From positions 958,307 through 1,022,306 of the forward strand of contig JADLZK010012646.1 in the NCBI GenBank assembly GCA_015847255.1: a DNA stretch of 64,000 nt, written 5' to 3'. Source of the stretch: Hyparrhenia diplandra. Its lineage: Eukaryota > Streptophyta > Magnoliopsida > Poales > Poaceae. Of this stretch, positions 9,440 to 22,405 are shown in pieces. A model generated the notes under the pieces. The model saw only the letters and a list, made by a program, of their open reading frames with translations, made no database searches and had not been told where the DNA came from. Positions within the stretch are counted from its first letter, which is position 1, and each line of letters opens with the position of its first letter. The position numbers were made by a program, and so were the translations under genes.

Positions 9440-11850
9440 ACCGTGCTAGCGGATTTAGGCCGGGACCCGACTCCCGCGTCCCTGAGTTCGATCCAGGCGG
9501 CGGCGAACCGCTTCTTCCCCCTCATCAAGGACCTGCTGCTGAACAAAACCTTGGGCGCAATCCCACGCAGGGCCTACTCCGCGACGTCACCTTCTGCATC
9601 GCCAACGTCGTGCGCCAGCTCGCCCGGCTGGAGCCGCTATCCGTCGACGACTACATGGCCGGCACGCCGGGGATGTACCCCGACGGCGGCCCGGGTCTCG
9701 GGCTATTGGGGTGACGAGTCCCGTGAACGGGACACCCAGATGCTCGAGGCTGCCTTCGAGGGCATGAGCTTATCGGCCCCGGACCCGACTCGCGAGTGCT
9801 TCATGTGCGAAACCCCCGAGGATGTAGCACGAAGCGTCGACTTGGGTGATTCGGAGGACGGGCACCTCGAACGCACCCACGCTGGGCTCGCGACACCAAG
9901 AACGAGGTCCTCCCCTGGAGCATGAGAAGGACGTCGAGGCCCGCCTTGCCGAACTCGAGGAGCTCGAGCACGACGTTGCCTGAGAGCGCGAGGCGCTCCT
10001 CGCGAAGAAGGGCCGACACCCAGCTCGTGAACGAGCTCATAACGTCCACGTGCGCATCGCCAAGGACGGCGTCGGTGACAACCTCCCTCCCGTCTTCGGG
10101 CGGGCTTCACAGAACCTCACCGCGACCACTCGCTCCCGCGTGTGCCGTCCCGCTCCCGAGGACCCCGAGGCCCGACAAGCACACGAGCGAGATCAAGAGG
10201 CTCCTCGAGGAAGCAACAGTTCAGCAGGCGGCGAGCCTCGGCCTCCCATCGATGGCCGGGAGAGGAACACGAGGCCTCCCTCGAACCCACGGTCCGCTGC
10301 GTGCATCGATGGGTCGGCGAGAACCGCGATGCGCGCCGCGACACCCTCAACGCCCGGCGCAAGGCCGAGTCTCGCGCTGGAAGAAGACCAACCTCCGCGA
10401 CGACGACCGACAACGCTGACACGGGCATTACGACGACCGCCCGCCGCTCCCACAACGAGGGAGCGGGCGGACGCCGCGGCGGGGCGGCCGCGGCGCAGCC
10501 CGACGCCCGGAGCACGACGAGCTCGAGCCCACCGCCGAGGCAAGACCAACGCGCTCGAGCTCGAGCTCTAGGAGGCTGAGGGCTTTTCGGTCGCGCATCT
10601 ACGATGCCCCGATCCCCTCACGCTTCCGAGCTCGAACTCGGTGAACAAGTACAACGGGAGACGGACCCCGCCACCGGTTGGAGGACTATCGCCCGGCTAC
10701 GGTCACGGTGGCGCCGACAACGAATATTTCATCATCCGCAACCTCCCGCTTTATCTTGTCTTTTCAAGCCGGTCATGGCTCGAGCACCGCCGCAGGATCG
10801 ATCCGCAATCGGGGACGACCTCGCGACGTCTTCATCGGCAACTTTCGTGGCACCTACACCGCATCGAAAGCACGACGTGGGACCCGCGCGCTTTGCAAGC
10901 GTAAGATGGGGAGAGCCTGCGCGACTACATCAGGTGCTTCTCCAAGCTCTGCAACAACCTGTCTAAGGCCAACGACGCCGAGATCATCACCGCGTTCACC
11001 TTCGGCACCACCTACGAGGCCCTTATCAAAGACCTCGGCTCCAAGAAGCCCAAGACAGTGAAGGAAGCTCCTCGACCTCGCCACCAAGAACGCCGAGGGA
11101 GAGGACGCTCTCGCCCGTCACCGGAAGGGCAAGTCCACCGCCGACAACAAGGTCGCAGAGGGGTCGAGCTCAAAAGTGAACAAGAAGAAGAAGAACAAGA
11201 ACAAACGATGCCGCAACGACGACGACGACGATGACGAGTTCGTGGCCGTGGCGAAGAAGAAGAAGGCTGGCGCCAAGGGGGGCAAGCCTTTTGTCCCCAA
11301 GGAGGAATTCGACAAGATGCTCGAGGGGCCATGCCCGAACCACGAGGGCGAGGTCAAGCACAAGATGAAGGACTACCGGCTCATGAAGAAGCACGTGCTC
11401 GGGACGCTGCGAGGTGGCGGCAAGGATGACGACCAGGACATGGAGAAGGACGTGCCCGAGGACTTCGACGAGGACGCCTACATCGACGGGCGCCGCCAAC
11501 GTCGTCTTTCGGTGGGCGCACCGGGCTACGAGTCCAAGCGCCAACAAAAGCTCACTCGTCGCACGGTCCTCTTCACCGAGCCGGCCACGCCACGCACCTC
11601 AAGTGGTCGAGCTCGGCGATCACCTTCGACAAGACCGACCACCCTCGACACATCCCGGAGCCCGCGGGTTCCCTCTCGTCGCCGACCCCATCATCGGCGA
11701 CATGCGCCTCAACAAGGTGCTGATGGACGGCGGCAGCGGGCTCAACCTCCCCACGTCCATGCACTCCAAGCTCTCGGCATTCCCCCGAGCTCGACTTTCG
11801 CCGAACCCGATCCATGGCGTCGTCTTGGGGAAGCAGATGGTATATTATTT
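9440..11850 (+). mobile_element. Truncated Ty3/gypsy gag-protease fragment
   Basis: Frame-shifted pieces of a grass gypsy (Tat-lineage-like) polyprotein can be followed in order. The gag core is at 10640-11060, with a YFIIRNLPLYL motif. A lysine-rich linker with FDKMLEGPCPNHEGEVKHK lies at 11300-11360. Then come KLTRRTVLFTEPATP and, near 11690, PLVADPIIGDMRLNKVLMDG followed by GSGLN, the aspartyl-protease region. The sequence stops resembling the family after about 11840, before any reverse transcriptase. At least five frame changes separate the pieces. The 9440-10100 part is GC-rich and less certain. It differs from the gag of the 6519 element, so it is a separate insertion. Confidence 0.75.
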
Positions 11851-12340
11851 AAATTAATCCTTATTTAAATTAAATAAACTCAAGATTTATATATTATTGA
11901 TAATTTCAAAATTACATTAATTTATCCATAGATAACTTTTGAATAATGGTACATAACATTTGTATATTAAAGATATTTCATACATAGTTGATTAGTCCCT
12001 GAATAATATCGGATACTTCACTTTTTGTGAAATATGGATTTGAAATCGAATAGAGAATAATCTTCAAAAATGAAGGTCCCCGTGTGTCTAGAAAAGTGGT
12101 CCGCTCTTCAAAGATAGAGAATAATCTTCAAAAATGGTTCATTCTTCAAAATGTCCAGTGGCGGGCGTCGTGGTGGGTAACGGCGAGAGGGGCGGGTCGA
12201 TTGTGGGCGGGGGCGGTGTGGCTGGTCGTCAACGGGCGGGTTGGGGTGAGGGTGAGGGTGAGAGTGAGAGTGAGCTGAGGGTGAGAGTGAGGCAGGGCGG
12301 GGGTGGGGATAAGGCCGATTTCATTTAAAAAAATTCACAT
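11851..12340. other. AT-rich spacer with GGTGAG minisatellite
   Basis: No gene. An abrupt change from GC-rich gag to AT-rich DNA at 11850 marks the gypsy truncation point. At 12240-12295 a degenerate hexamer array (GGTGAG/AGTGAG) forms a short minisatellite. Confidence 0.6.
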
Positions 12341-12960
12341 CGGCTCTTTGCCAAGTGCCCGGATCTAAGCACTCGGCAAAGGAAGAAAACAATAATAAAA
12401 AAAGAGAACGCCTGAATTTCTTTGTCGAAAGTGCCCGGATCCAGGGCACTCGCTTAGGTAGAAAAAAAAGAAAACCCAATGATTTTTTTGCCGAGTGTTC
12501 TAGAGTGGCACTCGGCAAAGGAGTACCCTTTGCCGAAAGTGTTAGATCTATTTTACACTTTCGGCAAAGACAGTTATAAAAAAATACTTTTCCTTTTTCG
12601 TTTTTCCTTTTTCCTAAACCATGTGAGCTAACTTTCTTCCATAAACTTTGAAAATACCAAGTAAAATTCACAAAAAGCAAATTTCATAATTTCGTGAAAA
12701 ACGGACCATGATTTTATGTGGTTATAGCTCACATTCCATTTATATAAATGCAATGCAAAAAAAACTAATAATTACCATACAAATATGAAAAATCCTCAAA
12801 TTTTAACATGACACTATATTTGATCTCTTTTGGCTATAGAAAAAGTTTCAAAGTCAAACCACACTTCGACCATCGTTGTAAATCCAACACATAGGGGATC
12901 ACTCAAAGAACTCGAAACTTCTTAGGAGATGTTTCAGCTTTCAAGCAACGTCGACGTGAC
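12341..12960. mobile_element. CACTA relic with subterminal repeats
   Basis: From 12341 to about 12575 the motif family CTTTGCCGAGTG / CACTCGGCAAAG occurs repeatedly in both orientations (GCACTCGGCAAAGG at 12370 and 12510, TTTGCCGAAAGTG near 12530). This is the subterminal array recognised by CACTA transposases. No CACTACAGG terminus is found close by, so the end is truncated. The AT-rich tract to about 12960 is plausibly its interior. Confidence 0.6.
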
Positions 12961-13440
12961 AACTTATTCGAAACCTTCTTGATATGTGTCACAACCGCGT
13001 TCGGAGGGGGCGGTGGCGACGCACGATCTGCTCTGGGCGAGATGACGACGGGTGACGTCGAGTGCGGTGGTGGAGGCGGTTGGGGCGGCGTGGGAAGTGG
13101 AAGAAGAGCCGTCTCCCGTCATGGCGATGTCGACAACGGCGAGGGGAAGAGGCCACGAACCTCGAGGGAACCAGCGGCCTGCTTCACTCCAGCAGGGTGG
13201 AGACGACGTGGTGTCGATGGAGAACGCCGGTGGTGCTTCCCACTGCTCCTGCGCTCTCCCTGTGGATCGGGTTAGGGTTTGTCGGTGGGGTTGTGGCGGC
13301 GCGGTGAACCTCGTACCGAGTGCTCTGCCCCTACCTTTTTATTTATGCGCAGTGCAGCAGAGGCCCACCACCCATGTAAACGGGTTGGACGCCTCGATCA
13401 AGATGTTGATTTTTTTTTTTTTTTTTGAGTAAAGATCAAG
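12961..13440. other. GC-rich stretch, no recognised gene
   Basis: Three overlapping plus-strand frames (12979-13275, 13052-13432, 13062-13307) are open because of GC richness. None has recognisable domains. An 18-T run at 13409 closes the block and may be a retro-insertion tail. Confidence 0.3.
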
Positions 13441-14029
13441 ATGTTGATGCCCCCTAACCGTTGGACCTTTAGGACAGGAGAGATCAGTCCAACAGCCAAA
13501 GCAAGGCCCAAGAAGAGGTGAGCGTCCTCTTTGTCCGTGCAAAGGGCCATTCATTGTAATATTATTAATTGTGAGGTGCATGCACGCATGCTGACCTTTG
13601 CTCGCCGGAGAAGACGAAGAAACGATCCATTCAACCAACGGTCTGTTGGCTAGTCGGGAGACTGTACTGTGCCATGGTGCCATGGACACGGCAAGCTTTG
13701 AAGGTCTCTGACTCCGCAGTCTGGCCCTGCTGCCGCTCCTGTGTTTGCTGACGACGCGGCGGGTCCATCCATCAATCTGTTCCTCCCAGCATCCTTTGGC
13801 GCGTTTGAAATGCAGATGATGACATGCATAGTAGTCATGGGGTGGGGATTGGAATTCTCATTCACTGTTGGGCACAGCAACATTACTACTAGTACCAGCT
13901 TTCTCCCACATCGTCCCTGCCAATACCATCGAGATTTTTGTACCGCCAAATCATATGTGGTCCTGTACAACATTGGGGGCACGTCCTTCAGATTAGCTCC
14001 AAGTGGTGGTCCACCAAATCTTTGGTCAT

Positions 14030-16960
14030 TTTGTTGTGGGGGTAAGGATGTTTCTAACTCTGCTACCTGTGTTCCATTCAAATCATCATGCATCAAATTT
14101 AAAAAGATCATCAACCTTTCTTATTAGTGTTCATCTCCCACTGTACTGGAAAAAAAAGTGTTCATCTCCCACTTCTACGGGTCAAAGGATCCCTACTATT
14201 TTTTACTGAATGCACATCCGCGCAGATAATTAACATAGAAATGATCTTTTATATATATATTCAAGGTGGCCGTGGGAGTGGGGGCCCCGGCTGATTCTAA
14301 CTCTGCTGTGTACGTTCCATTGCTAAATCATCAAAAAAAATCAAAGAAAGACATCAACCTTTATCTTATTTCACGTAATTATTGTTTAGATGTTAGGAAT
14401 TTTAAAAAAAGTAACTCCCGGAACAAAAAGACAGACATCAACCTTTATCTTGTTTGTGGTAAATATTATACTACCACGGGCGTAACTAGGCTCAAAAGAA
14501 TCTAATAATCTAAATCTAATTTTTATTTTTTTTACCTATATTTTATACTCCAAACATATATAGGTATTTAATGTGATGTGATGGAGAGAATGAAAAAGCT
14601 GTTAGAAACTTTAGCCAACTAAACGAGGCCTTAGTCTAATAATATCTATTTTGTTGAGTTTAAGGTCAGGAGACCATGAATTGTGGCCATATGGCAGGCC
14701 AAAGCATGTATATGGATCATCCCATTCCCATGCCAAGGGCTGGTCGGTGGCCAAATGCACAGTGCAGCAACAGCTCACCGCTGTGCACTGCCAACCCCAC
14801 ACCACACATCTGCAGCCTAGGAGCAGCTAGTAAACATTATTGCTGGCAGCAGATTTTGTGCTGCGCCAAATCATACTACAGTACTGTAGACTGTACACTC
14901 CTTGTATTCCTGTGGTATAAGTATGTATAGAACAAGACAGTACCAGAGCATCTGTGATAATTGTTGTTCTACCATGATCTAACTTTGTTCTACCATGATC
15001 TAACTAGGCTTAAAAAATTTTTTTATTTTGTAAAGTACATCCAACTATGTGATTAATTATTTCGTTTACCCACATTTGATGCTCTATGCACGATGCAAAA
15101 GATTTTATGTGACGGAGAATCTCAAATTTTGGAGATTCAAAATCTGAATCTAAACACAGTCTTTGATCATTTGGTGGCCGTGGGAGTGGGGCCCCGGCTG
15201 ATTCTAACTCTGGTGTGTACGTTCCATTGCTAAATTATCAAAAAAAATCAAAGAAAGACATCAACCTTTATCTTATTTCACGTAATTAGTCTAATAATAT
15301 CTATTTTGTTGTCGTGAACATTTCTACCTTTTATTATGTACTCCCTCGGGGTTGGTATTAGAAGTCGTTTTTGGACAAGGTTTGGGTCAAACATTGGGAA
15401 TATAAATCATTAATAACTTTTAAATTGTTGAGTTTGTAAATATGAAAATTATATGAATAGATTTGTGTTAAAAAATACTTTGATAAAAGTATACATATAT
15501 TACATTTACATAAATATTTTTGTAATAACAAGTGGTCAAAGTTGTGTTTTGTAGACGTCACACCTGCCCTAAACGAATTCTAATACCAACCCGGAGGGAG
15601 TATTTAGCCAAATTTACAAGTGTTTGACTCTTCCAAGTGTGAGATGTACACTTGTTTTCAGATCTATAAAGGATATGACAAAAGAAAATTGTACCTAAGC
15701 TAGGGGCTAAATGCTTAGGCTGCCTAATTATAAAATGATCCTCAGTTGTTTCATAACTGGTTTGTGTCTCCATTGATGGCTCTTCGGTCTCATTTCAAAA
15801 AATACAAATTTGATGACTAATTATATTGTCGACTCTTTAGAAAACTGATACTGGTATGTGGATTACTACTCGGAATCAAGTGTCGAGATACAGTTGATCT
15901 TTGTAGACGCCTGGCACTAGAGTACTCCTCCTAGTCAAGAGTGCAATAGCTCCGTCGCTGTCCCTGCATACTACTACAGTACACTGTAGCTCCGTCGCTG
16001 TCGCTGGCTCGCTGCACAGAACATTGAATTGGACAGCGACCGACCCAGTCCCAGCTGCACGCGCGAGCATGCCAAGCCGGCCACTCGATCATCCCTATGC
16101 TAGGGACCCTTCCAACGGATACGAGCTGCAAATCATACCCCTACAGTCCTACTCCGTACATACAGACATACTCTACACTAGTAGATAGTACTCGTATCCT
16201 ATACTGTAGGTAGTAGCACTACTCTACAGTACTGTACAGTACTATATGAATGGACAACACGACAGGATGACAAGAACATCTGGCCCCGCCACGGCATAGG
16301 TCCAAAAGTGGTCACCAGTTGTCCAAACCTTTGATCGTATTGGCAGGCGTGGGTGTGGGGACCCCGGGTGTTTCTAAAACCCTGCTACTATGTTCCATTG
16401 TCAACTAATCAAATTGGAAAAAAAAAAGACCTTTCTTATCAATTAGATACTCCCTCCATACAACCATACAAAAGTTAGTGCTCCATCTGCACTTCTCCAA
16501 GTCATCGGATCTTATGTTCAACTGAATTCATAGAATATACTATTGACATGTTCGAAAAAAAAAGTATTCACATTTGAATCTCTAAATACGTTCGGTATAC
16601 GACATGGTTAATTTAATCATATCTATTTTGAACTCATAACCATATATCGAATCGGGTGAATTAGACAATAGACGGAGGTTTGCTTGTATTTCAACTTCTT
16701 TCTTCTCCTTTCAGAGCTTATCCGAAAGAGAATCCAGTGCCTCTTGGTCCTGAATATCTTTGCTTCGGAACAAAACAATTAGCATTAGGCTCGGTCAACT
16801 AGAATGTGTATTATCCAATATCTATATGGGCGATCTTCCAATCGAGATGATCCGTCTATGAGTGTTTGACTTCTCGAAATGCGAGATGTACACTTATTTT
16901 AGAACTGTAAGAAAGTATATTGAAGAGAAATGTTGTTTTATTTGGTCATCCTCAAGCATG
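14030..16960. repeat. Local multi-copy duplication, about 1.2-kb spacing
   Basis: A unit starting GGCCGTGGGAGTGGGG and running through TTCTAACTCTG, GTTCCATTG and CATCAACCTTTATCTT occurs at 14268 and 15176, with weaker copies at about 14030 and 16345. A later block of the same unit (GTTTGACT, GAGATGTACACTT) recurs at 15617 and 16863. Copies differ by MITE insertions (for example 15341-15600). There is no coding sequence; short ORFs in this interval are unsupported. Confidence 0.75.
15341..15600. mobile_element. Stowaway MITE, TA target duplication
   Basis: This 260-bp element has terminal inverted repeats CTCCCTCGGGGTTGGTATTA ... TAATACCAACCCGGAGGGAG and TA on both sides (15339-15340, 15601-15602). 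The CTCCCTC start and TA target identify the Stowaway (Tc1/mariner) group. Confidence 0.92.
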
Positions 16961-18108
16961 CCAAATCGTCTTTATTAATTAACTCTTCATTAGCTTTGCA
17001 CTTTTCCAGTAGTGTCTACATCAATTCTCTGGATTTTTTTCACGCAGACGGCGTCCTAGCTTTGGGACCGGATTCGAGATAACAAGCTATCGCAAGAAAA
17101 GAAAAAAAAGGAGAATCGAGAGAACAAGAATTACAATAGAATCTAAACGTATTCTAATGAAAACCAATATGAGTCAAACTAATTTTCAAGTTATGGGTGT
17201 CGTTTCATTTTTTCCCCCTGTAAAGCTAATTAAATTGAGTTAGATAAAATTTCATGTAACGACAAAGCTAAATATACACATGTATAATGATATGATATTA
17301 AAAAAGAACGAGCAAAAAACTCTGTACGAAGCCCTAATTCATTCGTAGACTAGACCCGGGCCCGCTCTCAGACGTGTACGGCAGGACACACGCCGCGCTA
17401 GTCTCGAAAATCATTTGGTCGGTGACATGTGCCTGATCACAGTCCAGCTCGGTGTATGCTGTTCTGTCTTTTATTTTGCTGATGATAGTGTAGGCCGGTA
17501 AGCCCAGCGAAAAACTAGTTACCGTTAAGATTTCAATAGAAGCTTGGCACAAAAGCCTTTGGTATAAAAAACTCATCGCGGGTCCCATGTAATCTGTTGA
17601 AATTATAATCAGTTTTAAAAAAAAAATTAAATAGGATCTCTAAAAAGAATTCATGAAATCGGATTAGTTAATACTGCCATTTTAGGGCAATCTCACACGG
17701 CATGGATAGAGGCCAGTGATGGTCCAAACTGACGGGACGTGTTCAGGGACAGGTTCAGAAGTCGTGCCATCCCAATCCAATTAACCCACCACGTGTCAGT
17801 CCACCAAGTAAGCCATGATCTGCTAGTGAGGGAATCAACTTCCATGAGTGTTTTCTTCTTTCTAAAATAATTGAGTACACCTTTTGGTCCCCAAAACTAA
17901 AAATAATTGCACTTTTAGCATTTAAATTTTATCCTTACTGCATCTAGTTACTTTTTCTAGTACTTTAAAGTTACAATAGTTAGCACATGATATTTTCTTT
18001 TTTGATAGGAGTAAGTACGATCACCTCAAAGAATCCTAAAAAAGTGCATTCATATTGGCACCACATGCATGCTGCTACTGTAGCTGGCTGAAGAATCAGA
18101 GCTCATGC
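16961..18108. other. AT-rich intergenic DNA
   Basis: I see no gene, terminal repeat or RNA feature here. The minus ORF 17334-17588 has no recognisable motif. Confidence 0.5.
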
Positions 18109-18109
18109 A

Positions 18110-18343
18110 GCCTTGTTTAGATGGTTTCTAACCTTTTTTTCCTACTTTCTCTCCATCACATCACATTAAATACACCAAAAGACATATGTTTAATTAAATG
18201 TAGGTAAAAAAAATAATTAAGCAAAGTTTAGATGTAAAGAGACGATTCCAGTTCTCCCATAGTAGGATAATATTTGCGAAATGTGCTTTGCCAAAGACGA
18301 TGTGACATCATCAGTTCCAAATATTTGCCATCTAAACAAGGCC
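18110..18343. mobile_element. MITE of the CCTTGTTTAGAT family
   Basis: The ends GCCTTGTTTAGATGG and CCATCTAAACAAGGC are inverted repeats of each other, with internal CATCACATCACATTAAATAC shared with the copies at 14560, 22300 and 47460. Length is about 235 bp. The target duplication is not clear in this copy. Confidence 0.8.
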
Positions 18344-18764
18344 TAATGGATAGTGTGAAGATGAAGCAAAAGATTTAGAGACCAGGGCTGGAGTGTGTGT
18401 CGGCTTGCTGGGCCTGTTCCTCCGTACTCGTCTTTGTCGTGGCGTCGACAGGGGCGCAGGGGGGCAGGCAGGTCTGGTCAGCTGACGTTAGAGTGGTTAC
18501 AGCTGTCTGCTGTCCAACAGTCTGCGTTCTTTAAAAATACTACTCCGGCCGTTGGAACTCCCGTACAAGTCCCATTATACTGTACTGTATAGTACTCCTT
18601 ACACATTTTTTTTCCATGATGTCTCACACAGTTGTTAAAAACTATAGGAAACATGCTAGAAGTGTCCCGCGCCTCTATTTGCCATGTATTAGTTTTATTT
18701 ATTGATTTATTGACGCGTACTCCTATATATCAAGTTATATCAACAGCAATGCGCTACAATGATA

Positions 18765-18995
18765 CTCCTCTACGTTTCTAAAATGTTTGTCACTTGCGCT
18801 TCCCGAGACACAACTTTTAAAAATTATAGATTAAAAAATATTAATATTTATCATACATAATTAGTATTATTGGAAAGATCTTTGAACCTAGTATAAATTT
18901 ATTTGAAGATATAAATGTTGCACATATTTTATACAAATCGAGTCAAAGTTGTGGCACGAAAACCAAAGGCAACAGACATTTTGGGACGGAGGGAG
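18765..18995. mobile_element. Stowaway MITE
   Basis: Starts CTCCTCTACGTTTCTAAAAT and ends with the matching ATTTTGGGACGGAGGGAG, flanked by TA at 18763-18764 and 18996-18997. Confidence 0.85.
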
Positions 18996-19111
18996 TAAGT
19001 ATATATAGATACAAACTTAACTTTAAATTTACATGTGATGGATGATGATCACTATACAAGCGCTGACTTGAAGATTGTATCACTAGTAGAACTAGAAGCA
19101 GCTAAGGTCTA

Positions 19112-19353
19112 CTCCCTCCGTCCCCACCGAAGTTTGTCACCCCGGATTTTCGTGTCATCTTATTCGATGCTTCGTCTTATTCAAATTTTTTGCACAAATA
19201 TAATTTATTTTGATACGACTTATTTTATCAATAAAGATACTTGAATATTGATTGATTTATTTTATAATTTGCATAAATATTTTGAATAAGACGGATGGTC
19301 AAACATGAAGTTCAAAAGTCAAAAAACGACAAACTCCATGGGACGAGAGGGAG
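19112..19353. mobile_element. Stowaway MITE
   Basis: Starts CTCCCTCCGTCCCCACCGAA and ends CATGGGACGAGAGGGAG. The terminal inverted repeat continues inward (AGTTTGTC / GACAAACT). TA dinucleotides flank it at 19110-19111 and 19354-19355. Confidence 0.88.
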
Positions 19354-19639
19354 TATCGGCTAAAGTATGTGACGTAGTGTTGAGCTGCCTGTTTATCTTG
19401 TAAATCTTTGATCGTATTTTCACATATACAATTAGAAAATAATTGGATAAAGTACTTTTTTCTCCGGTCCGGGGAATTTGGTTTGATCTACTACATCTTT
19501 ATAAGGAAGTGGACCAATCTGAAGTAATGTGGTGCTGGTGATGTTCATTGCGTCATGCATTGAGCATAGAGGACAACGTGCATTGAATAATTTTTGTTTT
19601 ATGATTAAAAGCACTCTTTTTATTTCCATGAATAAAACA

Positions 19640-20470
19640 CGCATCAACCGATGGGCCGCCACTGCCACTCACACGTGCACACGCAAAGTATTTTGAGATT
19701 AGACTAATGCATGGCAGTGGAACCCATCCGACTCCCGGCTTCATTGACTATACCATCAACACTATCCCATTTTACCATATTATATATAATATATAGGGAG
19801 CCTATTTGGTGGAATCCAACCTCTATGCGCAACCTTTTGTAAAAAAAAAAGGCCTTTCTATATGTAACCATAGAAACTTTTAATCAGTGTCATAGAATAT
19901 TGATCTAAGGGGTAGGGGGATTGGGTAATTTTACACTTAATCGCCCGCCTTTAATCACGCTTTTACAAATCCTCTCTTCCACCTTCCTTATGTCTCGTCC
20001 TTTTGACTAACATCTTATGACATAGATTAAAAGTTTACATAGTTACACGTAGAGGTTGGTTTGCACCATATACGTTCTTATATTTCTATGGATGAATCGG
20101 TGAAGGATGCGGCTTGCTCGTGGTTGTTTGCTTTGGGATCCTTGGTTTGGAAGGTGTACTTATAGCTGCATTGGGCGAGTAATAAGATTATAATACGTAG
20201 TCACAGCTGTTTGTTGTCCCATCCAACAGATTTTGAACGTTGGCCGGCAACAACAGCTGGGCCGTCACTCCAACTCACTAGTGCACACGCTGATCAGTAT
20301 TTTGTGTATATACACTGTAATATTCAACCCTGAGTATGGCAGTGGGTCCCACAAGTGGAACCCATCCGATTCCTATTTTGATTGACTAGACCATCGGCAG
20401 CACAATCCCATTTAACATGTTTAATGTATTTATTATTTTCATAAAAAAAGTGATTCCCAGCTTGATTGAC
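19640..20470. repeat. Diverged local duplicates, no gene
   Basis: The block CACACGCAAAGTATTTTGAG ... GGAACCCATCCGACTCC at 19678-19740 is echoed at 20286-20375 and again at 21810-21885 and 29050-29085. These are parts of a larger set of local duplications. No coding potential was seen. Confidence 0.6.
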
Positions 20471-20879
20471 TCTGAGCACAAATTGCGTGGACCCGAGAAA
20501 GCTAACGGTGCTAGAGTGTGTCGTGCTGCTCCCCAGCACCAGCAGACGAACAGGGCCCTTGTATGTTTCTGAAACCAGTGGACCCGAGCTCATGAAGCAT
20601 GGCCCGTGTGTCGGCTGCTGGGCCAGTGGGCCCCATTCCGTACGACGGCGTGGGCACTGGTAGGGCAGCACCCTGTGTTTTTTTTTGTTGTCCAACAGAT
20701 TAGTAAAGTGCTCCCATGCGCAAGTCTCATTTGCAGGTCTTTTATTAGTTTCCCTATGGGACCATGACATGCATGCATTGGAAGAATGTACAAGTGCCTC
20801 ATCACACGAATAGAGAGACGATCGAGCTAGACATATTAGCTTGTCTCGATCTCCAAATGTGCACGTGTGAGTGATCTTG

Positions 20880-21703
20880 CACTACAGGAATCCCGCGCTT
20901 TGCGAGTGCGCCCCTTTGCACTCGCAAAGGCTTTTGCCGAAAGTGCCGCACTTTCGCAAAGTGCACTATTCTCGTAAAGAAATCGTCGGCAAAGCCGCCG
21001 TAAAACACTTCGGCAAAGAAAAACACTTTCGGCAAAGTTAAAAGTCGAAAAAAAACCAAAAAGGCCGCCAGGCCGACTACCACTTGCTCTCAACCATGGT
21101 CTTTTTCCAAGTTTTTGACACTTTTTTTCACACTTTGCGGCGAGTGGGATTCGAACCACAACCTCTCCCTCGCGTGTCTACTGCCTTACCACTGCACTAC
21201 AATTGTCACTTGTATTTAGATTCCGTATTAGCTCCTCATATATTATACTAAATCGAAATTGAATTTTTCAAACGACCTCGGATGCAAAAACTTCCTAAAT
21301 AAAAATTGTAGACCTTGAAAAGTTGTGAAACTTTGTAGTTGACAACTTTTTAATTTAAAATCGTTTAGGTCCTCAAAAACTGGTTTGAAAAAGGATTTGC
21401 CGAAGTATTTAAGCTCGTTTGGGGCCTCAAAAAAAACTGGTTTGAAAAACCCGTTTGCCGAGTGTTTTTACACACTCGGCAAAGAGCCTCTTTGCCGAGT
21501 GCCTTTTTTGGCACTCAAGCAAAGAATTCTTTGCCGAAAGTGTTTTTATTTGATACCGGCAAAGAAGATCTTTGCCGAGTGTTTTTTTTTTTGCGAGTTT
21601 TTTATTTGGCACTTTCGGCAAATAGGCTCTTTTGCCGAAGTGCCCGACGTTTTGCTCTCGGCAAATATTTTTGCACTCGGCAAAGAAGCGGATTCCTATA
21701 GTG
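20880..21703. mobile_element. Non-autonomous CACTA element, 824 bp
   Basis: Begins CACTACAGGAATCCCGC and ends GCGGATTCCTATAGTG, an imperfect inverted repeat, with the 3-bp target duplication TTG at 20877-20879 and 21704-21706. Subterminal TTTGCCGAGTG / CACTCGGCAAAG motifs crowd both ends. There is no transposase ORF, so it must be mobilised in trans. The duplicate at about 28575 (GGTCTAGTCAATCG) shows the equivalent site without the element. A tRNA-like block lies at 21139-21205. Confidence 0.93.
21139..21205 (-). other. tRNA-like sequence inside CACTA element
   Basis: On the minus strand the sequence contains an A-box-like TAGTGCAGTGGTAAGG and a B-box-like GGTTCGAATCC, spaced as in a tRNA, with a CCCAC arm pairing to GTGG. 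The acceptor stem is poor in this copy. A closer tRNA mimic occupies the same relative place in the larger CACTA at 52591-52659. It is not a functional tRNA gene by inspection. It may be a fossil tRNA/SINE piece or a conserved subterminal feature. Confidence 0.5.
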
Positions 21704-22139
21704 TTGTCAATCAAAATGATTTGCGTGCACAAGCTAAATATATGATCGGAGTAGTCAATCAAGAGCTAGAGATACGGAGTATTCACCTTGTCTCGCCACT
21801 CACGTGCACAAGCAAAGCATGCATTTTGACCTTTCACTAATTTAGGATTGGAGTATGTAGTGGAACCCATCCGATTCCCTGCTTGATTGACTAGAACATA
21901 AGAGTAAGCCCCATCTCATTTTAGCATATTTTTTCTACAAGGTTGAATCTCATTTTAATGTGTGTATATTGTTTTAAATTTTATAAAAACTACTTGATTT
22001 GACTCGGACCAGGAAATCTGTGGACCCAATAAAGCGAACGATTCGGCGGGCTTGTGTCCGTGTGGTGTACGGTTGCTCCCCTAGCAGAGACAATAGTACG
22101 TGGTCCTGATGCCATGCATCGATAGTTTTGGAACACCAA

Positions 22140-22405
22140 GATGGCAAAATATTTGCCAAAAAAACTGTTCTAACTCCTATAAAGACTTTCGTTTGTATTT
22201 GGTAAATATTGTCCAATCATAGACTAACTAGACTTAAGAGATTCATCTCGTAATATACTTCTAAACTGTGTAATTAGTTATTTTTTTTACCTACATTTAC
22301 TGTTCCAAACATATGTCTTTTGATGTATTTAATGTGATGTGATAGAGAGAGTCTAAAAATTTGCAAGTTTTTGGCAAAACTTTAGCCATCTAAACAAGAC
22401 CAAAC
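22140..22405. mobile_element. MITE of the CCTTGTTTAGAT family, left end trimmed
   Basis: The right end GCCATCTAAACAAGACC and the internal GTGATGTGATAGAGAGAG match the family at 18110 and 47419. The left end begins only at GATGGCAAAATATTTGCC, about ten bases short. Copies A and B of the segmental duplication read straight through (CACCAATGTGGCAATT, CACCAACGTGG), confirming an insertion here. Confidence 0.75.

Noticed and set aside
10117..10579. Overlapping 118-173 residue ORFs on both strands
   Set aside because: These are shadows in the GC-rich 5' part of the gypsy fragment. Both strands are equally open.
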